Shown here: piece after piece, positions 52,713 through 63,089 of the stretch
Layout: every line of letters starts with the position of its first letter
Position numbering within the stretch: position 1 is the first letter of the stretch
NCBI GenBank assembly: GCA_916048095.2
Contig: OU696573.1
Location: 7,837,806-7,901,805 of the forward strand
DNA: 64,000 bases
DNA from: Sacculina carcini
Taxonomy: Eukaryota; Arthropoda; Thecostraca; Sacculinidae
Direction: 5' to 3'
The notes under the pieces: model-generated
Told to the model about the DNA's origin: nothing
What the model saw: only the letters and a program-made list of their open reading frames with translations
Databases searched by the model: none
Position numbers and translations under genes: made by a program

Positions 52713-54640
52713 AATAATTCCATATTAATGCTTCCGCTAAAACAGCATATGCATATAGTTGGCATTGCATGATATTACAACCCATATCCTTATGCAACTA
52801 AAGCGTATGCAACTTGAAATTAAACCAATTAAATTACACAGTAAAATTCAGTAGTTTACTTTGTTCCCAGTAGCATTTTACCCGCCCGTCGTGCGGAACA
52901 ATTCATGTGTAAATATTGAGGACAATAAAGCCTTTATATTCAGTATACTGTGCGCAATAAAACCACACCATCCATGCTTGGAGCTAATATGATGCATTAT
53001 AGATTGTGATTGGACTTCAGTGAAATTAAATCAGTGTATATTCATGTGTAATCGCAAGTGCGCATAATAGCTGTCAAATAGGCAACATGACATTTTGACT
53101 TTACACCGCCGTAATTTCCTTCAGATACACTTTGGAAAATTAAAAATTATACCGTATTGTAGAACACAAAATTTCTAGCACGATGTTATATTTTGTTTTA
53201 ACGTGTGACAAATAGTTACTGAGAAATACGTAAAAAATTAATAAATTTTAGTCGCCCGGTGTTCAAGTGCAATTTTGGATGTATTTGAGAATTTTGCCAA
53301 TTTTACACGTTTTTTGTATCATTTGTGGGTATAAATTATAGCTTATCTTGTAGAACACAAAATTATCTACACAGTAGTATATTCCTGTGTAATCGCAAGT
53401 GCGCATAATAGCTGTCAAATTGGCAATATGTCCTTTTAACTTTACACCGCTGTAACTTCCTTCAGATATACTTTGGAAAATTACAGATTATACCGTATTG
53501 TAGAAAACAAGATTTCTAGCACGATGGTATAATTTATTTTTATGTGTAACAAATAGTTACTGAGAAATAGTAGAAGAATGAATAAATTTTAGTCACCCGG
53601 TGTTCAAGTGTAATTTTGGATGTATTTGAGAATTTTGCCAATTTTACACGTTTTTTGTATCATTTGTGGGTATAAATTATAGCTTATCTTGTAGAACACA
53701 AAATTATCTACACAGTAGTATATTCCTGTGTAATCGCAAGTGCGCATAATAGCTGTCAAATTGGCAATATGCCCTTTTGACTTTACACCGCTGTAACTTC
53801 CTTCAGATATACTTTGGAAAATTACAGATTATACCGTATTGTAGAAAACAATATTTCTAGCACGATGGTATAATTTATTTTTATGTGTAACAAATAGTTA
53901 CTGAGAAATAGTAGAAGAATGAATAAATTTTAGTCACCCGGTGTTCAAGTGTAATTTTGGATGTATTTGAGAATTTTGCCAATTTTACACGTTTTTGGGT
54001 ATAAATTATAACGTTTCCTGTAGAAAAAAAATTTATCTACACAATAGTATAATTTTCATAGCTGTACCATTGCTGGTTTATGAGGAATAAATAGCGGAAT
54101 ATTGACCAAAATATTCACGTTTTTTTGTGCTAATTTTGCCTTTTTGACTTTGTCATTTACACTTCACACCACCGTAACTTTTTTAATACACTTTGGAAAA
54201 TTAAAAATTATACCGTGTTGTAGAAAACGAAATTCTCAGCATGATGGTATTATTTATTTAGATGTGTAATAATTAGTTTTTGAGAAATAGAGAAAAAAGT
54301 ACAGAAAATCGGACGCGTGGAGTTTAAATACAATTTAGAATTTTTTTCTATTTTACATGTTATATATTCAATTTTTGGGTATAAATTATAATTTGTTGAG
54401 TAGAACAGAAAATTTTCTACACAGTGGTATAATTTTTATAGTTGTACCATTGCTGGTTTAGGAGGGGTAGTCTAAAAAATTTTAGTCTAAATTTACCAAA
54501 ATTTTCGCATTTTTAGGGTTCATTTTGTCTTTTCACCGCTATAACTTTTTTGGGTTTTATTTTTGAAATTAAAAATTTAGCCTACAGACAGGAAAATGTC
54601 CAACATGATGGTATAAATTTTTAGCGGGTACACCAAGTGG

Positions 54641-54731
54641 TTACCGAGTAGCAGCTTTTTATTTTATTTTATTTTCAGCTTTTTATTTTATTTTTATTGT
54701 GCGTATTTGTGTGTGTTGTGTATTTACCGTC

Positions 54732-54809
<78 letters not shown>

Positions 54810-55528
54810 AAAAATAGTATTGCCTTCAAGTACACATATTGTTGTGATAAATGATAATAATTTTGCAGACACAACAAATAAACTTCAATCACGAATTACT
54901 CAAAAAATCACTAACAGTATTTTGCTGAACATTTGTGCCTGCCTTTCACAGTGATATTGCTCTTATCTCTCTGTGTGTTGATTATCAAACTGCATGGGCA
55001 TTGCAGGCATGCACTTTGCAGCGTTCGTGTTCGTCCCATTTCACTTAATAGTAATACTGATTGTAGCCACTTAGTAGCCACTGATTGGTCACAACATTTG
55101 TTACAGCGCAAAATAAAAACATGAGTGCAGAAAGTATTGTTTATTAATGTTGCAGATGAAATCAACATTTAAACGTCAATACGTTTTCAATACCGTGTTA
55201 CAATATGCAAAATTCACTCGTTCATTCTCAATTCAGCTGGTTACGAATCAACGTTTGCTGACTCATAGCGAGTGATGTTGAGGATTTCGGCTGTAACACA
55301 AGTAGATGGCAGCTAGTGGTACGTCAGATGTTGCACGTGACTGATGTTGTTCACATGTCTGTACCAGAACCTGCCAGATGATAGTCTATGTGGTCTAACT
55401 GCTCTAAACTATATCTCTGTGGCGGTTCATTACTGGCCATCACTGCTGAAGGATGTTATATTGTTCGTTGACTTGTGGCTGTGTATATCTCTTCACAGGG
55501 CGCGCGTAACAGTTGAACTGTTGCTGGC
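54641..55528. other. (TG)n microsatellite and unassigned DNA
   Basis: A TG run of about 76 bp lies at 54733-54808. The rest shows no gene. TTTATT at 55139-55144 is AATAAA on the minus strand and could be the poly(A) signal of the Q-rich gene, about 390 bp past its stop. Confidence 0.5.
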
Positions 55529-57664
55529 TTATTTCATCAGTCGGAATATAGTTTCCCTGGGACTGGTCGTAGTGGGAGAATTGCTGCTGGCTGTTTGTGA
55601 CATTTGATAACTGCTCACATTTTGCTGCAAACAGTTTGACTGTTCTTGATGGTTTGCTTGTGGCGAAACATCACCCGCCGAGAGAATACACGTAGCAGTT
55701 GAACTGCTGCTGAAGGCTTGCTGGTGGCAGCGCATTGTAGGCACCAGCGACTGTAATAACGCCAGAAACTGTGAGTTGTGATAGTTGAGTTGTTGTTCAC
55801 TTGCATATGACACATCGTAGTTCTCCTGGGTCTGCTCGTTATTGGTAAACTGTTGTTGCTCGTTGGATTGTAGCGGCTCATGAGTAGGAATTTTTTGTTG
55901 TATGTAATTGATCTGTTCTGTGTAACTTGTTGATGCTGGCTCAGAACTTGCTACACTCTGCTCCTGGAAGTTGAGGTGCTGTTTGATATTTGTCTGAGAC
56001 GGTTGATGAGTTCCCTGTGGTTGATTAATATTGTTGAACTCCTGTTGGATGTCGTCTTGAGGCAGTTCATCATGGCATTGATTTGTCTGCACGTGGGAGT
56101 ATAACTGGTCTTCATTACCATGCTGAAGAACGGTGCTTGCCAGTTGATGTTCGTAGGAGACTTGGTCATGATCTTGAACTGTCTCTGCAGTTTCCAAACT
56201 TGTCATTGGTTGAACAAAGTTGGATAACTTTAATTCAATTGGTTGTTGCTGAGCATAGCTCGCTTGTGGCTGCTCGAAGTGATTGAACTCCTGTTGGATG
56301 TTGTTTTGAGGCAGTTCATTAATCATTAGAGGTTGTGGTACGTAGATGGTTTGATCTGTACCATTTGCCTGTGGCGGAGCATATCCCGCCTGAGGCTCCA
56401 CTTGATAGTTTAGTTGTTGATGTTCACTGGTCTGTGTTGGAGCGTTGATGTCCAGTGGATATACGTAGCAGCAGAACTGCTGCTCGTAGCAGAACTGTGG
56501 CGGGGAATATCCCACCAGAGGCTGCACGTAATAATCTGTCCGTTGTTGTTGATAGTTTGGTTGTTGTTGTTGATAGTCTGGTTGTTGTTGTTGATAGTAT
56601 GGTTGTTGTTGTTGTTGATTGTCTGGTTGTTGTTGTTGATAGTTTGGTTGTTGTTGTTGATGGTTTGGTTGTTGTTGTTGATAGTTTGGTTGTTGTTGTT
56701 GATAGTATGGTTGTTGTTGTTGTTGATAGTCTGGTTGTTGTTGTTGATAGTTTGGTTGTTGTTGTTGATGGTTTGGTTGTTGTTGTTGATAGTTTGGTTG
56801 TTGTTGTTGTTGATAGTTTGGTTGTTGTTGTTGATGGTTTGGTTGTTGTTGTTGATAGTTTGGTTGTTGTTGTTGATAGTTTGGTTGTTGTTGTTGATAG
56901 TTTGGTTGTTGTTGTTGATAGTTTGGTTGTTGTTGTTGTTGATAATTTGGTTGTTGTTGTTGATAGTTTGGTAGTTGTTGTTGATAGTTTGGTTGTTGTT
57001 GTTGATGGTTTGGTTGTTGTTGTTGATAGTTTGGTTGTTGTTGTTGATAATTTGGTTGTTGTTGTTGTTGATAGTTTGGTTGTTGTTGTTGATAGTTTGG
57101 TTGTTGTTGTTGTTGATAGTCTGGTTTTTGTTGTTGATAGTTTGGTTGTTGTTGTTGTTGATAGTTTGGTTGTTGTTGTTGTTGATGGTTTGGTTGTTGT
57201 TGTTGATAGTTTGGTTGTTGTTGTTGTTGATAGTTTGGTTGTTGTTGTTGTTGATAGTTTGGTTGTTGTTGTTGTTGATGGTTTGGTTGTTGTTGTTGTT
57301 GATGGTTTGGTTGTTGTTGTTGTTGATAGTTTGGTTGTTGTTTTTGATAGTTTGGTTGTTGTTGTTGATAGTATGGTTGTTGTTGTTGTTGATAGTTTGG
57401 TTGTTGTTGTTGTTGATAGATGTACGTATCAGTTGTTGTTGGCGGATGTACGTAGCAGTAGCACTGCTCGTAACTTGCCTGTGGCGGAGTATATTCCACC
57501 AGAGGCTGGACCAAGTATTCATTTACTTGCCAGTGGTTTGCCTCTGGCAATACATAGCTTTGCAGAGGCTGTACATAATAGTACGATGGTGCTTGGTAGT
57601 TTGCCATTGGCAGGTAGCAGTCTACCATTGGCAGCGTGTAGATCGGAGGCGCGTAGAAATCCAT
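55529..57664 (-). CDS. Glutamine-rich repeat protein, single exon, family unknown
   Basis: A 711-codon frame from the ATG at 57664 (context GCCATGG, better than the in-frame ATG at 57694). N-terminal part: Tyr/Pro-rich, with repeated YVQPL-x-x-Y-x-PPQA-type units (YVQPLQSYVLPEANHW, LVQPLVEYTPPQASYEQ). Centre (57421-56550): about 40 tandem octa/nonapeptides, QQQQPNYQ with PNH, PDY and PYY variants. C-terminal 330 residues return to diverged YEPQAGYAPPQ-like and LPQ(N/D)(N/D)IQQEFN units and end TTTSPRETIFRLMK. No signal peptide, membrane segment or known domain is visible. The low-complexity Q/N/Y/P composition is prion-like and could support phase separation or a structural or secreted role; function is unknown. 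The repeat keeps five of six frames open, but only this frame has non-repetitive ends over its whole length. Confidence 0.62.
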   Translation of the reverse strand: MDFYAPPIYTLPMVDCYLPMANYQAPSYYYVQPLQSYVLPEANHWQVNEYLVQPLVEYTPPQASYEQCYCYVHPPTTTDTYIYQQQQQPNYQQQQQPYYQQQQPNYQKQQPNYQQQQQPNHQQQQQPNHQQQQQPNYQQQQQPNYQQQQQPNYQQQQPNHQQQQQPNYQQQQQPNYQQQKPDYQQQQQPNYQQQQPNYQQQQQPNYQQQQPNYQQQQPNHQQQQPNYQQQLPNYQQQQPNYQQQQQPNYQQQQPNYQQQQPNYQQQQPNYQQQQPNHQQQQPNYQQQQQPNYQQQQPNHQQQQPNYQQQQPDYQQQQQPYYQQQQPNYQQQQPNHQQQQPNYQQQQPDNQQQQQPYYQQQQPDYQQQQPNYQQQRTDYYVQPLVGYSPPQFCYEQQFCCYVYPLDINAPTQTSEHQQLNYQVEPQAGYAPPQANGTDQTIYVPQPLMINELPQNNIQQEFNHFEQPQASYAQQQPIELKLSNFVQPMTSLETAETVQDHDQVSYEHQLASTVLQHGNEDQLYSHVQTNQCHDELPQDDIQQEFNNINQPQGTHQPSQTNIKQHLNFQEQSVASSEPASTSYTEQINYIQQKIPTHEPLQSNEQQQFTNNEQTQENYDVSYASEQQLNYHNSQFLALLQSLVPTMRCHQQAFSSSSTATCILSAGDVSPQANHQEQSNCLQQNVSSYQMSQTASSNSPTTTSPRETIFRLMK

Positions 57665-58137
57665 GGCGATAGTTGGCGTTGAAAGATGCAACAAGACTCG
57701 TGATGAAACAACAAAGCTGTCACTTCAGTCAAGTCCACGATACAATTGATTGTACAAAGTTCATTAACCTAGCGCTCGTATAAAACATACAAATATAACG
57801 TGATATCGTTTCTAAAGGTCGCCTAGGAATATATTGATAATTTTTGTTATAAATGGTAATTCTCAAGTCAGATGTATTTTACGATGGATGTATGCATGCA
57901 CTATGCTGTATAGGTATTCCATTTCTGCACATCATAACAGCGTAGATGCTTATGTGGAAATATTAAGCAAGGGCGTAGATTTGCGTCGAGTTTCGCGGGT
58001 GGGATGACAGCCATCATGCAATAGTGTTAAAAGTTGGCTCGATTGGTCAATTATATGGGATCCTCAGCTATCTTATACGCAGTCAATTACAACACACATC
58101 TCAATGAAAAGTATATTGCATATAATTGCACACAAAA
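57665..58137. other. Presumed 5' flank of the Q-rich gene
   Basis: No clear TATA box on the minus strand. Ends where composite-repeat sequence starts (ACACAAAATTATCTACAC at about 58146). Confidence 0.45.
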
Positions 58138-59950
58138 TTAATAGAACACAAAATTATCTACACAGTAGTATATTCCTGTGTATATCGCAATCGTAATAGC
58201 TGTCAAATTGGCAATATGTCCTTTTGACTTTACACCGCCATAACTTCCTTTAGGTAAACTTTGGAAAATTACAAATTATACCGTATTGTAGAAAACAAGA
58301 TTTCTAGCACGATGGTATAATTTATTTTTATGTGTAACAAATAGTTACTGAGAAATAGTAGAAAAGTGAATTAATTTTAGTCGCCCGGTGTTCAAGTGTA
58401 ATTTTGGATATATTTGAGAATTTTGCCAATTTTACACGTTTTTTGTATCATTTGTTGGTATAAATTATAGCTTATCTTGTAGAACACAAAATTATCTACA
58501 CAGTAGTATATTCCTGTGTAATCGCAAGTGCGCATAATAGCTGTCAAATTGGCAACATGACATTTTGACTTTACACCGCCGTAATTTCCTTCAGATACAC
58601 TTTGGAAAATTACAAATTATACCGTATTGTAGAAAACAAGATTTCTAGCACGATGGTATAATTTATTTTTATGTATAACAAATAGTCACTGAGAAATAGT
58701 AGAAAAATGAATAAATTTTAGTCGCCCGGTGTTCAAGTGTAATTTTGGATGTAATTGAGAATTTTGCCAATTTTACACGTTTTTTGTATCATTTGTGGGT
58801 ATAAATTATAACTTTTCTTGTAGAACAAAAAATTCTCTACACAGTAGTCTATTCTTGTGTAATCGCAAGTGCGTAAATTGTGATTGGACTTCAGTGAAAT
58901 TCAATCAGTGTATATTCCTGTGTAATCGCAAGTGCGCATAATAGCTGTCAAATTGGCAACATGACAATTTGACTTTACACCGCCGTCACTTCCTTCAGAT
59001 ACACTTTGGAAAATTAAGAATTATACGGTATTGTAGAAAACAAAATTTCTAGCACGATGGTATAATTAATTTTGATGTGTGACAAATATTTCTTGAGAAT
59101 TAGGTAGAAAAATTAATTAATTTTAGTCACCCGGTGTTCAAGTGTAATTTTGGATGTATTTCAGAATTTTGCCAATTTTACACGTTTTTTGTATCACTTG
59201 TGGGTATGAATTATAACTTTTCTTGTAGAACACAAAATTATCTACACAATAGTTAAATTTTTATAGCTGTACCATTGCTGGTTTATGAGAAATAGATAGC
59301 GGAATATTGACCAAAATATTCGCGTTTTTCAGTGCTAATTTTGCATTTTTGACTTTGTCATTTTGACTTCACACCGCCGTAAATTTTTTTTAATACACTT
59401 TGGAAAATTTAAAATTATACCGTGTTTTAGAAAACGAAATTCCCAGCATGATGGTATTATTTATTTAGATGTGTGATATTTATTTGTTGAGAAATAGAGA
59501 AAAAAGTAAATAAAATTGGTCGCCTTAAGTTAAAATGAAATTATGAATGTAGATTGTAATTTTGTCATTTTTACATATTTTATATTTAATTTTTGGATAT
59601 GAATTATAGCCTACCAAGTAGAACAGAATATTCTCTACACAGTGGTATAATCTGTTTGGCTGTACCATTTCTGGTTTATGAGGAGTAGATGCAGGAATAC
59701 TGACCAAAATTTTCACATTTTTCAGGGTTCATTTTGTCTTTTCACCGCGATAACTTGTTTTAGTTTTATTTTTAAAATTTAAAATTTATCCTATCGTGTA
59801 GACAAGAACATTTCCAACGTAATGGTATACATTGTTGGCGGGTACACTAAGTGGTTACTGAGTAGCAGCTTGCTGAAAATGGACCAAGGAGGGTGGGACA
59901 GACAAACAAACACACAGACAGACAGAGGATCTCTTTTATATATATAGATA
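58138..59950 (+). repeat. Composite repeat unit, copy 2 (5' truncated)
   Basis: Only the second half of the unit: five monomers with landmarks at 58233, 58574, 58977, 59372 and 59743 (steps 341, 403, 395, 371). It ends with CAGACAGACAGAGGATCTCT and TTTATATATATAG (59918-59948). The large-step monomers are the last ones, as in copies 1 and 3. Confidence 0.85.
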
Positions 59951-59959
59951 GATACATAG

Positions 59960-62900
59960 ATATGTATATATAGCATTAAAACCCGCCCGTTGTGCGGAGC
60001 AATTCATGAAATAAAATTCATATTATATAAATAAAAAAATTCAAATTAAAAAATATTATATTAAATCCATATATATCCTAATCAAATGAAAATTCTCAAT
60101 TTCATTTTTTATATTTATTTTGACAAAATATGATCCCTCAACCCGCCTCATATTGAAACCCGCCCGTCGTACGGAATAATTCAGAGCTCGAATACGATCC
60201 GCAAAAAGTTCAACCTGTAAATACGTTCACCAATAAAAACTCTAAATGTGAATATTCATGTTTTTACTTTGACAAAATATTATCCCTCAATCCGCCTCAT
60301 ATTTGAACCTGCTCGTCGTGCGGAATAATTCAGAACACAAAGACGTAACAAACAATGAAAGTTCTAGCATGTAAACCCGCCCGTCGTGCGGAACGGTTCA
60401 TACTATTCAATTTGTATTCAATTCATAAGAGAAAAGGAATATGAATTAAAAAATAAAAGAGTAAACCCATAAAAATCCAAGTTTCTATATTTTTATATTA
60501 TTTTCACAAAATATTATCCTCAACCCGCTTCATATTTAAAACCGCCCGTCGTGCGGAATAATTCAAAATTCAGATACGAAATAATGAAAATTTACTTAAC
60601 CTTTTTTATCATAATGTTTACAAAACATATTTATAAATTAGCATCATCTAGCATGGAAACCCTCCCGTTTTGCAGAACAATTAATAAAGTAAAATAAATA
60701 TTGAATTCATAAAAGAAAACGAATACAAATTTAAAAAGAAAAAAGTAAACCCATAAAAAGTATTAACCAATAGAAAAGTCTAAATATGAATGTGTTTATT
60801 TTAGATGTGGCACAATATTTTCCCTCGAACAGCCTCGTATTTAAACCCGCCCGTCGTGCGGAACAATTAATAAAATATAATGAATCAAAAAGCAAATAGC
60901 TTATCCAACATAAAAATAAAAATTTGTAAATTCTTGTTTTAATTATTGACGAAGTTTTTTCCCTCAACACTGCTCAAATTCACACCCGTCTTTCGTGTGT
61001 AGTAATTCAGAAGTGTAACACTATCAAAACAATGAAACTTTCTGTCATCTCTATAATTCCAGATTAATGCTTCCGCTAAAACAGCATATGCATATAGTTG
61101 GCATTGCATGATATTACAACCCATATCCTTATGCAACTTAAGCGTATGCAACTTGAAATTAAACCAATTAAATTACACAGTCAAATTCAGTAGTTTACTT
61201 TGTTCCCAGTAGCATTTTACCCGCCCGTCGTGCGGAACAATTCATGTGTAAATATTGAGGACAAAAAAGCCTTTATATTCAGTATACTGTACGCAATAAA
61301 ACCACACCATCCATGCTTGGAGCTAATATGATGCATTATAAATTGTGATTGGACTTCAGTGAAATTAAATCAGTGTATATTCATGTGTAATCGCAAGTGC
61401 GCATAATAGCTGTCAAATTGGCAACATGACATTTTGACTTTACATCGCCGTAATTTCCTTCAGATACACTTTGGAAAATTAAAAATTATACCGTATTGTA
61501 GAAAACAAAATTTCTAGCACGATGTTATATTTTGTTTTAACGTGTGACAAATAGTTACTGAGAAATACGTAAAAAATGAATAAATTTTAGTCGCCCGGTG
61601 TTCAAGTGCAATTTTGGATGTATTTGAGAATTTTGCCAATTTTACACGTTTTTTGTATCATTTGTGGGTATAAATTATAACTTATCTTGTAGAACACAAA
61701 ATTATCTACACAGTAGTATATTCCTGTGTAATCGCAAGTGCGCATAATAGCTGTCAAATTGGCAATATGTCCTTTTGAATTTACACCGCCGTAACTTCCT
61801 TCAGATACACTTTGGAAAATTACAAATTATACCGTATTGTAGAAAACAAGATTTCTAGCACGATGGTATAATTCATTTTTATGTGTAACAAATAGTTACT
61901 GACAAATAGTAGAAAAATGAATTAATTTTAGTCGCCCGGTGTTCAAGTGTAATTTTGGATGTATTTGAGAATTTTGCCAATTTTACACGTTTTTTGTATC
62001 ATTTTTGGGTATAAATTATAGCTTATTTTGTAGAACACAAAATTGTCTACACAGTAGTATATTCCTGTGTAATCGCAAGTGCGCATAATAGCTGTCAAAT
62101 TGGCAACATGACATTTTGAATTTACACCGCCGTCACTTCCTTCAGATACACTTTGGAAAATTAACAATTATACCGTATTGTAGAAAACAAAATTTCTAGC
62201 ACGATGGTATAATTAATTTTGATGTGTGACAAATAGTTACTGAGAAATAGTAGAAAAATGAATTAATTTTAGTCACCCGGTGTTCAAGTGTAATTTTGGA
62301 TGTATTTGAGAATTTTGCCAATTTTACACGTTTTTTGTATCACTTGTGGGTATAAATTATAACTTTTCTTGTAGAACACAAAATTATCTACACAATAGTA
62401 TAATTTGTATAGCTGTACCATTGCTGGTTTATGAGGAATAGATAGCGAAATATTGACCAAAATATTCACGCTCTTGTGTGCTAATTTTGCCTTTTTGACT
62501 TTGTCATTTTGACTTCACACCGCCGTAACTTTATCTTAATATGCTTTGGAAAATTAAAATTTATACCGTACTGTAGAAAACAAAATTCCCAGCATGATGG
62601 TATTATTTATTTAGATGTGTGATGTTTAGTTGCTGAGAAATAGAGAAAAAAGTACAGAAAATCGGACGCTTCGAGCTTAAATATAATTTTGAATGTAGAC
62701 TGAAATTTTGTCATTTGTACATATTTTATATTTAATTTTTGGATATGAATTATAGCCTACCGAGTAGAACAGAATATTTTCTACACAGTGGTATAATCTG
62801 TTTGGCTGTACCATTTCTGGTTTATGAGGAGTAGATGTAGGAATATTGACCAAAATTTTCGCATTTTTCAGGGTTCATTTTGTCTTTTCACCGCGATAAC

Positions 62901-63085
62901 TTTTTTTGGTTTTATTTTTAAAATTTTAAATTTATCCTATCGTGTAGACAAGAGAATTTCCAGCGTAATGGTATAAATTGTTGGCGGGTACATTAAGTGG
63001 TTACCGAGTAGCAGCTTGCTGAAAATGTGACCAAGGAGGGTTGGACAGACAAACACACAGACAGACAGAGGATCTCTTTTATATA
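59960..63085 (+). repeat. Composite repeat unit, copy 3 (most complete)
   Basis: Begins TAGCATTAAAACCCGCCCG at about 59972. About nine CCGCCCGTCGTGCGG boxes follow up to 61220, then five monomers with landmarks at 61443, 61784, 62127, 62518 and 62889 (steps 341, 343, 391, 371). It ends with the CAGA tail and TTTATATATATAGATA at about 63090. With about 3.1 kb and both ends present it is the best reference copy. Confidence 0.87.
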
Positions 63086-63089
63086 TATA

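Larger units (their letters stand above)
49838..54640 (+). repeat. Right arm: composite repeat unit, copy 1
   Basis: Starts CTAGCATTAAAACCCGCCCG. The first part (49838-51400 and about 52720-52900) has 13 boxes of the type CCGCCCGTCGTGCGG, each inside a degenerate monomer with TTGACAAAATATT...CCTCA(A)CCCGCCTCATATT before it and AATAATTCAGAAC after it. The second part has five monomers whose CACCGC landmark lies at 53104, 53445, 53786, 54166 and 54534 (steps 341, 341, 380, 368). It breaks off at GTAGCAGCTT (about 54645) without the CAGA tail seen in the other copies. Non-coding as far as I can see. Confidence 0.85.

Noticed and set aside
56410-57522. Minus-strand frame with TINNNNQ repeats
   Set aside because: Alternative frame of the same repeat, limited almost entirely to the repetitive part.
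56414-57682. Long plus-strand frames with LLLLIVW and VVVVDSL repeats
   Set aside because: Antisense shadows of the CAA-rich repeat of the Q-rich gene; no non-repetitive ends.
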